DNA of 34,004 bases from Bacteroidales bacterium. Its GTDB lineage: Bacteria > Bacteroidota > Bacteroidia > Bacteroidales > Muribaculaceae. Position numbers and translations under genes: made by a program. The DNA lies in the NCBI GenBank assembly GCA_004553485.1, contig SFLG01000054.1, positions 1 through 34,004 on the forward strand, given 5' to 3'. This document shows, piece by piece, positions 1 to 9,377 of the stretch (its first letter is position 1; every line of letters begins with the position of its first letter). Under the pieces are notes generated by a model, which did no database searches, was not told where the DNA came from, and was given only the letters and a program-made list of their open reading frames with translations.

Positions 1-1290
1 GTTCTTGCGCATCGACGACAGCTCCTTGTTGAGGGTGTTGATCTCGCGCTCCTGGTTACGGATGGTGGTGAGCAGCGAGTTCAGCTCCTCGTTCTCGATT
101 TCCATGGGATACTGGTCCTCGACGCGAACGATGAAGTCGCTGAGCACGTTCATGTAGTTTGTAAACGCCTGGTACGGAGTCTCGTAGGGGCTGAACATGG
201 CATGTGCCGAACCGTCGGCCATGTGCTTGGTGGACATGTAGAAGAAGTGGTCGCTGGCCTGCAGGTACCACCAGTCCTGTTTGAGACGGCGGTCGTCGCA
301 GAGGCGTACGCGCTCGGCCACGCTGTAGAGCTTGTTGATGGCCTCGTTCTGCAGCTTGTTGCCCATCCATGCCGAAACATCGCGGGCCTCGTCGGCGTTG
401 CTGATGGGGTGCATGACAACGAGCGAGTCGACGGGTTTGAGCTTGGCGATGGTATCGGAGGGTGTCCAGAACTCTATACCGCGCTCGGCGGCCATGCGGG
501 GCAGAGCCTCAAGGAACTGCAGGATGCCGGTGGAGGCGTCGAAGGTGCCGCCGAAGACCTCGAGGTTGAGGCAGATGTTGACAATCTGCTCCTCGGGAGG
601 GGTTGCGGCAATCCAGTCCATATACTTGTCGGCGGTAAGGGGGTACTGGTCCCACGATGTGTCGCCGAAGTGGCGGGTGATGTCCTCGCTGAGCTTCGAG
701 TTGCGCAGCAGCACTTTCAGCTTGGGAGCCGAGGCGGCGCTGTAGACGTAGTCGGGCGACTTCCAGCCAAGGATGTGCTTGGCGCCTTCGGTGAGGACGC
801 CTTTGTAGCCCATGGCCAGGATTTGCGGGGCAATCTCGTCGTCGTAGATCATCTCGGTGTTGCGGAGCACCTTGGGGTCGTAGCCCAAGAGGGTGTTGAG
901 CTTGTTTGACTGTATACGCACCTGCTCGGCAAACTCTTCGGGGGCGACCAGCGAGGCCAGCGAATAGGCGTAGGGAACGGCGAGGAACTCGACGCTGCCC
1001 GTGGCGGCCAGCTTTTTGAGGAGGCTGATCATCTCGGGCACGTACTGCTCGAACTGCTCGATAGCGTCGCCGCTGATGGCAATCGAGCAGCGGAAGGCGC
1101 CCTTGCTCTCCTCGATCATCTTCAGCAGGCTCTGGGCGGCCGGGATGTAGGCGCGCTCGGCGATGCGGCTGACGATTTCCTCGTTGAGGAAGTCGTCGTA
1201 GTAGTAGTGGTCGTTGCCTATGTCGAAGAAGCGATAGCGCTTGAGGCGCATGGGCTGGTGTATCTCGAAATTGAGGCTTATTGCTTTCAT
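1..1290 (-). CDS. GH57 family glycoside hydrolase (alpha-amylase-like), 3' end cut by window edge
   Basis: Probable cytoplasmic glucan-active enzyme of glycoside hydrolase family 57. The frame is open for 430 codons from the ATG at 1290 to the window edge with no stop, so the C-terminus is missing. It begins MKAISLNFEIHQPMR, which carries the family's N-terminal HQP motif, and continues with RNTEMIY (the GH57 nucleophile-type region, Glu present) and a TEGAKHILGW segment. The region that reads DYETFG in alpha-amylase-type GH57 enzymes reads NLEVFGG here, so the expected acid/base Asp is not visible. The visible end is coiled-coil-like. There is no signal peptide. It follows the GT4 gene by 51 nt in the same direction, which fits a glycogen/maltodextrin operon. 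Family assignment is firm; exact substrate is not. Confidence 0.88.
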   Translation of the reverse strand, partial: MKAISLNFEIHQPMRLKRYRFFDIGNDHYYYDDFLNEEIVSRIAERAYIPAAQSLLKMIEESKGAFRCSIAISGDAIEQFEQYVPEMISLLKKLAATGSVEFLAVPYAYSLASLVAPEEFAEQVRIQSNKLNTLLGYDPKVLRNTEMIYDDEIAPQILAMGYKGVLTEGAKHILGWKSPDYVYSAASAPKLKVLLRNSKLSEDITRHFGDTSWDQYPLTADKYMDWIAATPPEEQIVNICLNLEVFGGTFDASTGILQFLEALPRMAAERGIEFWTPSDTIAKLKPVDSLVVMHPISNADEARDVSAWMGNKLQNEAINKLYSVAERVRLCDDRRLKQDWWYLQASDHFFYMSTKHMADGSAHAMFSPYETPYQAFTNYMNVLSDFIVRVEDQYPMEIENEELNSLLTTIRNQEREINTLNKELSSMRKN

Positions 1291-1341
1291 CTTTATTTTG
1301 TGTTTATTATTTCTACTTAATAATGTCACAGGTTAGTAATT

Positions 1342-2601
1342 TTACCAGCCCAGAACCTGATGATAGATGTCTATCACCTTCTGTCCGGCCTTTTCCCATG
1401 TTATCTGTGCCACTTCGGCCAGACCGTCCTCGCGCAGCTGCTGGTACATACCGGGATAGGTGACGATGGCGTTTATGGCGTCGGCCATGGCGTCGATGTC
1501 CCAGTAGTCGGTCTTGATGACGTTGTTGAGAATTTCGGCGCAACCCGACTGTTTGGAGATGATGGAGGGCACGCCCATCTGCATCGCCTCGAGGGGCGAG
1601 ATGCCGAAAGGCTCTGACACCGAGGGCATGACGTACACGTCGCTGGCCTTAAGCATCTCGTACACCTGCTTGCCCTTCTGAAAGCCGGGGAAGTGGAAAC
1701 GGTCGGCTATGCCGCGCTCGGCCACGAGACGTATCATCTTGTCCATCATATCGCCCGAGCCGGCCATCACAAAGCGCACGTTATGGTTGTTCTTAAGCAC
1801 CTTGACGGCGGCCTCGACAAAATATTCGGGACCTTTCTGCATCGTTATGCGGCCCAGGAAGGTGACGATTTTGTCGCGCATACGGGGAGCCTCGACGTGC
1901 AGCAGCTCGTCGCTGAGGGGCACCACGGCGTTGTGCACGGTGGTGACCTTGGCGGGGTCGATGCCGTATTTGTCGATGACGGTGTTGCGGGTGAGGTTCG
2001 ACACCGTGATGATGTGGTCGGCATGCAGGAAACCGTCACGCTCGATGCCGAACACGGTGGGGTTGACGTTGCCGCGGCTGCGGTCGTAGTCGGTGGCGTG
2101 CACATGCACCACCAGCGGCTTGCCCGTCACCTGCTTGGCGTGGATGCCTGCGGGATAGGTGAGCCAGTCGTGGCTGTGGATGATGTCGAAGTCGACGGTG
2201 CGGGCCACCACACCGGCCATGATGGAGTAGTTGTTGATTTCCTCAAGCAGGTTGTCGGGGTACTTGCCCGAGAACTCGATGCATCCCAGGTCGTTGAGAC
2301 GCATGTAGTTGAAGTCGGCGTAGATGTGGTCGCGCAGGCGGAAGTAGAGGTCGGGGTCCATCACCTTGCCGATGCGCTGCTCGACGTAGTCGCGGCTGAC
2401 GTCGCGCCATGCCACGGGCACCTGCGAGGCGCCGATGATGTTGGCGAACGAACGGTCTTCGTCGCCCCAGGGCTTGGGGATGACAAAGGTGATGTCCATG
2501 TCGCCGCAGCGGCTCATGCCGCGTGTCAGTCCGTAGCTGGCTGTTCCCAGGCCGCCAAGAATGTGAGGTGGAAACTCCCAGCCAAACATTAATGCTTTCA
2601 T
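1342..2601 (-). CDS. GT4 family glycosyltransferase, glycogen synthase-like
   Basis: A 419-residue retaining glycosyltransferase with two Rossmann domains (GT-B fold), probably elongating alpha-glucan. The start MKALMFGWEFPPHILGGLG contains the N-terminal GGLG nucleotide-sugar loop. HSHDW (142-146) and FLGRITMQKG (248-257) follow, and the C-terminal EPFGISPLE (330-338) is the E-x7-E donor-binding motif of GT4/GT5 enzymes. No signal peptide or membrane segment is present, so it should act in the cytoplasm. It lies 38 nt downstream of a glycogen debranching enzyme and 51 nt upstream of a GH57 gene, all one way. In Bacteroidales this trio is a recurrent arrangement for glycogen metabolism. Whether the donor is ADP- or UDP-glucose cannot be read from the sequence. 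Confidence 0.9.
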   Translation of the reverse strand: MKALMFGWEFPPHILGGLGTASYGLTRGMSRCGDMDITFVIPKPWGDEDRSFANIIGASQVPVAWRDVSRDYVEQRIGKVMDPDLYFRLRDHIYADFNYMRLNDLGCIEFSGKYPDNLLEEINNYSIMAGVVARTVDFDIIHSHDWLTYPAGIHAKQVTGKPLVVHVHATDYDRSRGNVNPTVFGIERDGFLHADHIITVSNLTRNTVIDKYGIDPAKVTTVHNAVVPLSDELLHVEAPRMRDKIVTFLGRITMQKGPEYFVEAAVKVLKNNHNVRFVMAGSGDMMDKMIRLVAERGIADRFHFPGFQKGKQVYEMLKASDVYVMPSVSEPFGISPLEAMQMGVPSIISKQSGCAEILNNVIKTDYWDIDAMADAINAIVTYPGMYQQLREDGLAEVAQITWEKAGQKVIDIYHQVLGW

Positions 2602-2639
2602 GCTCAGTAGATTGTAGTATTATCCGGATTGCCGGGAGG

Positions 2640-4586
2640 TCAGACATTGAGTTTTTTGAGTGTACGCAGCGTCAGCAGGACGTTTGCCACGTTTGTGGCG
2701 TGCGAGATGGCGCCGCGGCCCATGAAGGGCGGGTTGGCGTCGTAGAGCTGCGACAGCGAGGCTATGCATCCCTGGCTCATCTCGTCCTCGAAGCCGATAA
2801 GCATGCGGTCGATGTAGCTTACGCCGCTCATGCCGAAGACGCGCAGGTAAGCGTCGGCATAGAAGCCTATCAGCCATGGACGTGCCGGGCCCTGATGCAG
2901 GGCCTCCTCACGCTCGCGGGGCGAGCCCAGGTAGAAGGGACGGTAGCCGTAGCTGCGGGGCGAGAGTGTGCGCAGGCCCTTGGGGGTCAACAGCTCGCGG
3001 GTGACGACGTCGAGCACGCGGCGGCGCTGGCGCCGGTCGAGCGGGCTGTAGTCGAGGCCGATGGCGACGGCCATGTTGGGGCGCACCTGCAGGTCGGTGT
3101 AGGTGCCGTTGACGTAGTCGTACAGGTAGCCGTAGTCGTTGAGGAAGGTGTCGACAAAGGCAGGCTTGATCAGCTCGGCCGTGTTGGTCCAGCGGCGTAC
3201 GTCGGCGGCCTTGCTCTTGCTCTCGGCAAAGACGGCGGCGCCGAACATCAGAGCGTTGTACCACAGGGCGTTGAACTCCACCAGGTAGCCCGTGCGCGGG
3301 ATTACGGGATGGCCGTCGATGTTGGCGTTCATCCACGAGACGGCCTTGTCGGCGCCCTCGGTGGTCACCATGCCGTTGGCGGGATTGACCTTGAGGTTGG
3401 GGTGGCCGTCGGCAAGTATATAGTTGAGGATGGCGGCGATGTCCTTGCCGAAGAGTTTGCGGGCGGCATCGTTGCCGTAATATTTGGCGTACTGCTGTAT
3501 CGACCATACAGCCCAGAGCGGGATGTCGGGCAGGTCGATGCCTTTGATGCGCCCCTCGGTCTCACCCTTGTCCATAAAGGCGCGCAGGGCGTCGAGGGCG
3601 GTGCGCATCGCCGTCTCGTAGTCGGTCTTGTGGTCGATGGCGAGTGTCAGGCCCGGCAGTGCCATGAAGGTGTTGCGGGCGAGCACCACACCCCAGGGAT
3701 AGCCCGAGAGGATGTACATCTTGTCGCCGTCCTTGAGGTAGAACTGCTTGGCCGAATTCTTGAGGCAGTTGAAGAACGACGAGCGGGGAGTGCGCAGCTT
3801 GAGCTCGGCCTTGTACATCCCGTCCAGCTCGGAGGGGTCGACCTCGGTGACGCCGGCGCTGAAGATGATGCTCTCGCCCTTGGCGATGGGCAGGCGGAAG
3901 TAGCCGGGCACCCACAGGTCCTCGGTGTACGGCACGCCGCGCTCCATGTCCTTGGTGTACTCGATGTTCTTGTACCAGTTGGGGTTATCTACCCACTCGA
4001 CGGGTTTGGAGAACTGCATGTACAGGTTGGGGAAACCCTCGTAGAGACAGGTCTTCACGCCGTTTTCGCAGGGCAGGACCTCCTTGTTAATCTGGTCGTT
4101 TTCCTGCACGAGGCTATTGCTCTCGCGGAAGGCCAGGAAGGGCTGGAACTGCAGCGTTGTGGGCGAGTGCGCCTCCTTGAGCGTGTAACGGATGAGGATG
4201 CGGTTTTCGTGGGTGATAAAGATTTTTTCCTTGGTAAGTATCACGCCGCCGACACGGTAGGTGGTGACGGGTACCGTCTCCACGTCGAACTGACGCATGT
4301 ACTTGTGTCCGTTGGGGCTGTACACGCCGCCCTGATAGCGGTGAAGTCCCAGATTGAACGGTGCTCCGTGCTGTATCACTGTCTCGTCGAGCGACGACAG
4401 CAGCACATGCGGCTTGTTGTCCATGCCGGCAATGGGGATAACCAGCAGACCGTGCTGCTTGCGGGTGTTGCAGCCCGCCAGCGTGGTGCAGTTGTAGGCG
4501 CCGGCCTGGTTGGTGCGAAGCACCTCCTTGGACAGCGACTGCTCCAGATTGATAAGCTGGTTCTTGTCAAACTTTAGGTAGCTCAT
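2640..4586 (-). CDS. Glycogen debranching enzyme (amylo-alpha-1,6-glucosidase, GH133-like)
   Basis: A 648-residue enzyme of the archaeal/bacterial glycogen-debranching type, expected to hydrolyse alpha-1,6 branch points of glycogen in the cytoplasm. The N-terminal ~270 residues form the beta-rich GDE_N-like domain (NQAGAYNCTTLAGCNTRKQH, then GLLV). The C-terminal ~370 residues form an (alpha/alpha)6 barrel with YPWGVVLARNTFMALPGL, PLWAVWSIQQYAKYYG and VEFNALWYNALMF blocks typical of the family. Length fits the family's usual ~640-650. It is the first gene of the glycogen trio. The 214-nt spacer upstream, after the TPM gene, shows no promoter I can identify. A 684-codon antisense frame across it is a composition shadow. 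Confidence 0.93.
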   Translation of the reverse strand: MSYLKFDKNQLINLEQSLSKEVLRTNQAGAYNCTTLAGCNTRKQHGLLVIPIAGMDNKPHVLLSSLDETVIQHGAPFNLGLHRYQGGVYSPNGHKYMRQFDVETVPVTTYRVGGVILTKEKIFITHENRILIRYTLKEAHSPTTLQFQPFLAFRESNSLVQENDQINKEVLPCENGVKTCLYEGFPNLYMQFSKPVEWVDNPNWYKNIEYTKDMERGVPYTEDLWVPGYFRLPIAKGESIIFSAGVTEVDPSELDGMYKAELKLRTPRSSFFNCLKNSAKQFYLKDGDKMYILSGYPWGVVLARNTFMALPGLTLAIDHKTDYETAMRTALDALRAFMDKGETEGRIKGIDLPDIPLWAVWSIQQYAKYYGNDAARKLFGKDIAAILNYILADGHPNLKVNPANGMVTTEGADKAVSWMNANIDGHPVIPRTGYLVEFNALWYNALMFGAAVFAESKSKAADVRRWTNTAELIKPAFVDTFLNDYGYLYDYVNGTYTDLQVRPNMAVAIGLDYSPLDRRQRRRVLDVVTRELLTPKGLRTLSPRSYGYRPFYLGSPREREEALHQGPARPWLIGFYADAYLRVFGMSGVSYIDRMLIGFEDEMSQGCIASLSQLYDANPPFMGRGAISHATNVANVLLTLRTLKKLNV

Positions 4587-4800
4587 TTATAAATGATTAA
4601 GTAATTACTTTTGCTTTATGTCGTGTTTATCAGTCCCTCCCGGGCGCAAGATATCCCCCTGTCGCGGAGAGGGTTTGAATATGGTATAGATTGTCTGCCA
4701 CGAAAATAACAATTTTTTGCGTGACTACCAAAAGTTTTCAACAATTTTCTGTTTAATTCAACTTTTGCAAGTTCTTGTGGAACTTGACAATTTGAATTAT

Positions 4801-6006
4801 TTACCAGCCGCCGGTGACGCCGCCGCCGGAGGCGGAGCCGCCGCCGAAACCTCCACCGCCGAAGCCGCCGCCACGTCCTCCTCCGCCGCCGGGGATTATT
4901 ATCGGCGTGGCCGAGGCAAGTTTGGCGATTTTGTAGGGTACGCGGCTCATGTTGTGGCAGTTGAGACAAGTATATTCCTTTACGCCGGCACCCTCGCGCA
5001 TCTCGGTGGGCTGCATGAGCACGCGGTCGCAGGTGAGGCGGCAGGCGCGGGCATGGCAGACGGGGCAGACGGTGTAGGCGGTGTCAGGGTTCACGTCGTA
5101 GTCTACCGAGCTGATTTTCTCCTCGGTATCCTGGGCGGGGGTTAGGTAATCGTTGTCGTGCGCCTCGTCAACTTTTTTCATGTCGGCGCCGCAGTTGGGG
5201 CAGGCGTGGCGACCGTCGCGCCAGCGGTGCATCATAGACTTGAGGGGCAGGTAGACCACCAGGCCCATGCCCAGGGTGCACCAGCACATCATGCGCATCA
5301 TACGCACCGTCGACTCCATGCCGAGGTATTTGTCGTAGCGGTTGGCCTTGCGCAGCGGGTAATAGCGCACCACCGACACCAGCGCCATTAATAGCGTCAG
5401 CATAAAGGCCAGCGTGAGCACAAAGGTGACGATATTGGCGAGACTGAAATCGTCGTCGCGGCTTTTTTGGCCGGACCGCAGCTCGGCAATGGCGTCCGGG
5501 GTGGTCATCAGCGAGTGCAGGCTCTGCGCGGTGGACAGGACGGCCTCGTCGACGCGACCCTTCTTCATCAGCGGCTCAAGGCCCCGGCGCGTCATGCGCG
5601 CGAGCACCACTGTGGGCAAGATGCCTTCGGTGCCGTAGCCGGTTTTGATGGTATACTGGCGCTGACCGGGCACAACGAGCACCAGCACGCCGTTGTCCTT
5701 GTCTTTTTTGCCTATGCCCCACTGCTCGAACAGGTCGACGGCCCATGTGTCGATGTCGCCGCCCTCGATGCTGTCGAGAACCATCACCACCACCTCGGCG
5801 GTGCTTTTGCTGCGGATGTCGCGCAGCAGTGTGTTTATCTGAGCCTCCGTGGCGGGCTGGAGGATGCCATCGGGGTTAGACACCAGGCGCGTCGAGTCCT
5901 GCACCTGCATACGCGGCACGTCCTCGATGCGCCACTCGCGGGCGCTTGCCGTCAGCGCCACTGTCAGCGCCGCCACAAGCAATATGCACCTTAATATTAA
6001 TTTCAT
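4801..6006 (-). CDS. TPM-domain membrane protein (YgcG-like) with zinc-ribbon cysteines and glycine-rich tail
   Basis: A 401-residue exported/membrane protein. A signal peptide (MKLILRCILLVAALTVALTASA) is followed by a TPM domain (about 38-170, opening with STRLVSNPDGILQ). Two hydrophobic segments come next (about 190-212 and 238-256). Cys pairs at 269/272, 314/317 and 347/350 form probable zinc ribbons. The last ~30 residues are a Gly-rich stretch ending VTGGW, typical of YgcG/TPM proteins. TPM domains sit outside the membrane and have been linked to photosystem repair in plants and to envelope functions in bacteria; the role here is unknown. The cysteine-rich insert between the second membrane segment and the glycine tail is more elaborate than in the simplest family members. 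It lies 83 nt after dgt on the same strand and may be cotranscribed. Confidence 0.85.
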   Translation of the reverse strand: MKLILRCILLVAALTVALTASAREWRIEDVPRMQVQDSTRLVSNPDGILQPATEAQINTLLRDIRSKSTAEVVVMVLDSIEGGDIDTWAVDLFEQWGIGKKDKDNGVLVLVVPGQRQYTIKTGYGTEGILPTVVLARMTRRGLEPLMKKGRVDEAVLSTAQSLHSLMTTPDAIAELRSGQKSRDDDFSLANIVTFVLTLAFMLTLLMALVSVVRYYPLRKANRYDKYLGMESTVRMMRMMCWCTLGMGLVVYLPLKSMMHRWRDGRHACPNCGADMKKVDEAHDNDYLTPAQDTEEKISSVDYDVNPDTAYTVCPVCHARACRLTCDRVLMQPTEMREGAGVKEYTCLNCHNMSRVPYKIAKLASATPIIIPGGGGGRGGGFGGGGFGGGSASGGGVTGGW

Positions 6007-6089
6007 CTGTTTCGTCTATTTAGACCTTCGTATATGAATTAGTTAGGACCGGCGTTATATGGCACAAACACTCCGCGCGGGACTCGTGT

Positions 6090-7427
6090 TCACACCGCGG
6101 GCAGCGACATGCCGTTGAGCTTGCGGTACAGGTCGAGGGCGTAGACGTCGGTCATCGCCGACACGTGGTCGAGCACGGCCTGGACGCGGGTGAAGAGGTC
6201 GGGCGCGTGCACGTCGTACTGCCCGGGCACCTGGCTCAGCAGCAGCCGCGAATAGTACAGGCCGGGGTCGCACACGGCACCGGTGAGTTTGGACAGCAGG
6301 AAGGTGATGATGCGGTTACCGGCCAGCTCGATGTCGACGACGTCGGCCGAGTTGTATATCTTGTTGCAGCTGAGCTCGCACGAGCCGGCGTAAGCGTCCT
6401 TTTCGAGCGCGGGCAGATGGTCGAGCAGATGTCCCTCGAAGGTGCCGTCGAGAATGGCCTGTTCGTTTTCGAGGAAAACATTGGCGCTTGACTCGACCAG
6501 GCGTCCCACCACGCTCGAGCGCAGGTAGGCGATTTTTTCGTTGGGGTCCTCGACGGTGTCCATCACCTGCTGCAGGTGGTCGTGCCGCTCGGCAGGGAAA
6601 TAGGCCATAAGCGTGTCGATGACCTCGGCGGTGGTGAGGATTTTCAGCTTGTGGGCGTCCTCGAGGTCCATCACCTCGTAGCAGATGTCGTCGGCGGCCT
6701 CGACGATGTATACCAGCGGATGGCGGGCGTAGCGCACCGTGCCCGGCGGCGACGGCAGCCGGGGGATGTCCAGCTCGTCAGCGATGCGGCGGTAGGTGGC
6801 GCTCTCGGTGTCGAAGAACCCGAACTTGCCGCTTTGGCCGGCCAGCTGCGAGTCGTAGGGATATTTCACCACGGCGGCCAAAGTGCTGTATGTCATTGCA
6901 AAGCCTCCGCAGCGGCGGCCGTGGAACTGATTTGTGAGGGCGCGCAGCGAGTTGGCGTTGCCCTCGAAGTTGGTGACGTCGAGCCACTGCACGGCGGTCA
7001 GCTTGTCCTTCAGCGGCTGGCCCTCGCCCTCGCTGAAGAAGGCGGCGATGGCTTTCTCGCCCGAATGGCCGAAGGGCGGGTTGCCCAGGTCGTGGGCCAG
7101 ACAGGCCGCCGCTACGATGTCGCCGATGTGGTAAAGGCGGTTCACCCAGGGCTGTCCGGCGTATTTGTCGCGCAGTGCCGAGCTGATGACGTCGGCCATG
7201 CTCTTGCCCACACTCGACACCTCGAGCGAATGGGTGAGGCGGTTGTGCACAAACACGCTGCCGGGCAACGGAAACACCTGCGTCTTGTTCTGCAGACGGC
7301 GGAAGGGCGACGAAAAGACCAGGCGGTCGTAGTCGCGACGGAACTCGCTGCGGCCTCCGCGCCGTCCGTCGTCGTGCAGGTACTCGAGGCCGAAGCGCTT
7401 GTCGTTGATTAACTTATCCCATTGCAT
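6090..7427 (-). CDS. dgt: Deoxyguanosinetriphosphate triphosphohydrolase (dGTPase)
   Basis: A 445-residue HD-domain dNTP triphosphohydrolase, cleaving dGTP to deoxyguanosine and triphosphate in nucleotide-pool control. The HD metal site is visible as H66 in NRLTHSLEV and H112-D113 in LAHDLGNPPFGHSGE, a near-invariant dGTPase signature. The early SPFRRLQNKTQVFPL segment is also characteristic. Length matches the ~440-residue Bacteroidetes form rather than the ~505-residue E. coli Dgt. Its start is 10 nt downstream of the acyl-CoA ligase stop, so the two are probably cotranscribed, although no functional link is evident. Confidence 0.95.
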   Translation of the reverse strand: MQWDKLINDKRFGLEYLHDDGRRGGRSEFRRDYDRLVFSSPFRRLQNKTQVFPLPGSVFVHNRLTHSLEVSSVGKSMADVISSALRDKYAGQPWVNRLYHIGDIVAAACLAHDLGNPPFGHSGEKAIAAFFSEGEGQPLKDKLTAVQWLDVTNFEGNANSLRALTNQFHGRRCGGFAMTYSTLAAVVKYPYDSQLAGQSGKFGFFDTESATYRRIADELDIPRLPSPPGTVRYARHPLVYIVEAADDICYEVMDLEDAHKLKILTTAEVIDTLMAYFPAERHDHLQQVMDTVEDPNEKIAYLRSSVVGRLVESSANVFLENEQAILDGTFEGHLLDHLPALEKDAYAGSCELSCNKIYNSADVVDIELAGNRIITFLLSKLTGAVCDPGLYYSRLLLSQVPGQYDVHAPDLFTRVQAVLDHVSAMTDVYALDLYRKLNGMSLPAV

Positions 7428-7437
7428 ATCAGCGGTT

Positions 7438-9102
7438 TTACTTCATATACAGATAACGTTTGATCGAGCGCTTGGGCGTCTTCTCAAACTCGTCCTGAAA
7501 GATGCGCATACCCTGGATTTTGCTGTAGGCGGGCAGCTCGGTGTTGAGCTGTTTGATGTTGTCCTTCATCTGCTGCTCGATCTGCGCGTCGGTCATGCCC
7601 TGCTTCTCGGCGGTGTCGAGGTCGGGGTGTATCAGTGCCTCCAGCTTGCCCTCGCCGGCGTCGATGACTATGCTCTCGGCCACGTACGGCAGGTTGTTGA
7701 GGCGCTGCTCTATCTCCTCGGGGTAGATGTTCTGGCCGCTGGGGCCCAGAATCATATTCTTGTCGCGGCCGCGGATAAAGAGGTAGTTCTCGCTGTCCAT
7801 GGTGCAGATGTCGCCGGTGTTCATCCATCCGTCCTTCATCACGGCATCGGTGGCCTCGGGGTTTTTGTAATAGCCCTTCATCACGTTGTCGCCGCGCACC
7901 CACAGCAGGCCGGGGACATTGGCGGGGTCGTCCGAGTCGATGCGGGCCTCCATACGGTCGACGATGCGTCCGCACGAGCCCTTCTTCTGCGAGTCCCACT
8001 GGCAGTACGAAATCAGAGGGCCGCACTCGGTCATGCCGTAGCCGACGGTGAAGGGGAAGCCTATCTTTATCAGGAAGTCCTCGACGTCCTTGTTGAGGGC
8101 GGCACCGCCGATAATCAGCTCGATGACATTGCCGCCGAAGGTCTCGATTATGCGCTCGCGGATGCGGGCAAAGAGCTTTTTGTCAACAAACGGGACATGT
8201 GTCAGCACCTTCATCAGCGGCTTGTCGAGCATGGGGAAGACGCGTGTGCGAATGATTTTGTCGATAATCAGCGGCACGGCCACAATCAGCTTGGGCCGTA
8301 CCTCGGCATAGGCCGCCATGATAATCTTGGGCGAGGGGGTACGCGTCAGGAAGTTGACGTGGCAGCCCTTGACAAGGGGATGCAGCATCTCCACCATCAG
8401 GCCAAACATGTGGGCGAGGGGCAGCATGCAAATCATGTCGTCGCCGGGCTCGAGGAACGACAGGCCGTCCCAACAGAACTGCAGGTTGCTCCACAGGGCG
8501 TGCTCGGTGAGCATAACGCCCTTTGAGAAGCCCGTCGAGCCGGAGGTATAGTTGATAAGCATCACGGTGTCAGGGGCGATGGGGTCGAACTTGACATCGG
8601 TGGGGGTGAAGCGCTCGGGGTATTTTTTGCCGAAGAGCTCGTTGAGGTGCTCGCGGGCGTAGGTCAGCTTCTCGTTGCGCGACATCACCAGGCTGTAGTC
8701 CGAAATCTGCACTATCCCCTCCAGGCCTTTCATTGCCTCGGGGTCGGTGTTCTCCTCGGCCGTCCCGTCCATAAAGGCCAGGCGGGCGCCGCTGTGGTTG
8801 ATGAGGTGGTGTATGGTGTCGGGCGTGAAGTCGTGCAGAATGGGCACTGCCACAGCGCCGTAGGTGAGTGTGGCCAGCAGGGCCACGCTCCATTGCGCCG
8901 AGTTGCGGCCCACAAAAGCTATGCGGTCGCCCTTTTGTATGCCGCCGGCCTCGAAGGCGATGTGCAGTTTGGCGATTTTACGTGCCACGGCACGATACTG
9001 TAGCGACTGTCCCTTAAAGTCGGTAAGAGCCTCGCGGTCCCAGTTCTCGCGCAACGTCTGCGCAATATAGTCGATGACTGAATTCTGCGGTTTCATTGGC
9101 AT
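7438..9102 (-). CDS. Long-chain fatty acid--CoA ligase (AMP-binding enzyme)
   Basis: A 554-residue adenylate-forming enzyme that activates a fatty acid to acyl-AMP and then acyl-CoA. The P-loop-like A3 motif is INYTSGSTGFSKG (183-195). It also shows GYGMTECGP, the hinge-region WMNTGDICTMDSENYLFIRGR, and the C-terminal catalytic region GPSGQNIYPEEIE. There is no signal peptide, and the hydrophobic patches suit a membrane-associated cytoplasmic enzyme. Two starts (MPM and M3) are possible two codons apart; the first is given. It heads a probable two-gene unit with dgt, 10 nt downstream. Chain-length preference cannot be judged. An o-succinylbenzoate-CoA ligase is less likely given the length and motifs. 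Confidence 0.92.
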   Translation of the reverse strand: MPMKPQNSVIDYIAQTLRENWDREALTDFKGQSLQYRAVARKIAKLHIAFEAGGIQKGDRIAFVGRNSAQWSVALLATLTYGAVAVPILHDFTPDTIHHLINHSGARLAFMDGTAEENTDPEAMKGLEGIVQISDYSLVMSRNEKLTYAREHLNELFGKKYPERFTPTDVKFDPIAPDTVMLINYTSGSTGFSKGVMLTEHALWSNLQFCWDGLSFLEPGDDMICMLPLAHMFGLMVEMLHPLVKGCHVNFLTRTPSPKIIMAAYAEVRPKLIVAVPLIIDKIIRTRVFPMLDKPLMKVLTHVPFVDKKLFARIRERIIETFGGNVIELIIGGAALNKDVEDFLIKIGFPFTVGYGMTECGPLISYCQWDSQKKGSCGRIVDRMEARIDSDDPANVPGLLWVRGDNVMKGYYKNPEATDAVMKDGWMNTGDICTMDSENYLFIRGRDKNMILGPSGQNIYPEEIEQRLNNLPYVAESIVIDAGEGKLEALIHPDLDTAEKQGMTDAQIEQQMKDNIKQLNTELPAYSKIQGMRIFQDEFEKTPKRSIKRYLYMK

Positions 9103-9183
9103 TAAGCTAATTTAAAGCTAATAGTATAGTCTATGTTAGTATTTTTCCAACCGCGCCGCAATGTCTGCGTCGGTCAATTTTTG

Positions 9184-9191
9184 CAAATATA
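9184..9191 (-). promoter_or_regulatory. Possible -7 promoter element for the acyl-CoA ligase/dgt unit
   Basis: On the minus strand this reads TATATTTG, a match to the Bacteroidetes -7 consensus TAnnTTTG, 82 nt before the ligase start. No TTTG is found at the expected 19-21 nt upstream; that place is taken by a terminator-like hairpin. Weak call. Confidence 0.3.
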
Positions 9192-9194
9192 CGC

Positions 9195-9237
9195 AATAAA
9201 AAAATAACGCACCTCTTATTATAACAAAAAAGGTGCG
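9195..9237 (-). terminator. Second terminator-like hairpin upstream of the acyl-CoA ligase gene
   Basis: A 7-bp stem (CGCACCT 9208-9214 with AGGTGCG 9231-9237) followed on the minus strand by TTATTTTTTT. It would back up the stronger terminator at 9333-9369 for the lipoprotein gene. The 16-nt A/T-rich loop makes it less certain. Confidence 0.5.
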
Positions 9238-9332
9238 CATACGTTTTATTGCACCGGCAATTGGCCGTGAATTAACAGGAAATATGGCAAAAATCAGAAA
9301 TAAATGGATAAGCAACGGCAACCGTCAGGACA

Positions 9333-9369
9333 TAAAAAAAGCAGACCCACACCATTGTGCAAGTCTGCT
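9333..9369 (-). terminator. Rho-independent terminator of the small lipoprotein gene
   Basis: On the minus strand: stem AGCAGAC (9369-9363), 16-nt loop, GTCTGCT (9346-9340), then a run of seven T. It lies 8 nt beyond the lipoprotein stop codon. Confidence 0.88.
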
Positions 9370-9377
9370 GAATTTTT

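Noticed and set aside
1693..2592. 299-codon plus-strand frame
   Set aside because: Antisense shadow of the GT4 gene, with the same Val/His/Gly-rich character.
2523..4577. 684-codon frame on the plus strand
   Set aside because: It is antisense to the debranching enzyme. Its Val/Gly/Ala/His-rich sequence is what GC-rich third positions produce in that frame, and no domain is visible.
4801..4910. GC-rich repeat of GCCGCC/GGAGG words
   Set aside because: This is the coding sequence for the glycine-rich tail of the TPM protein, a normal family feature.
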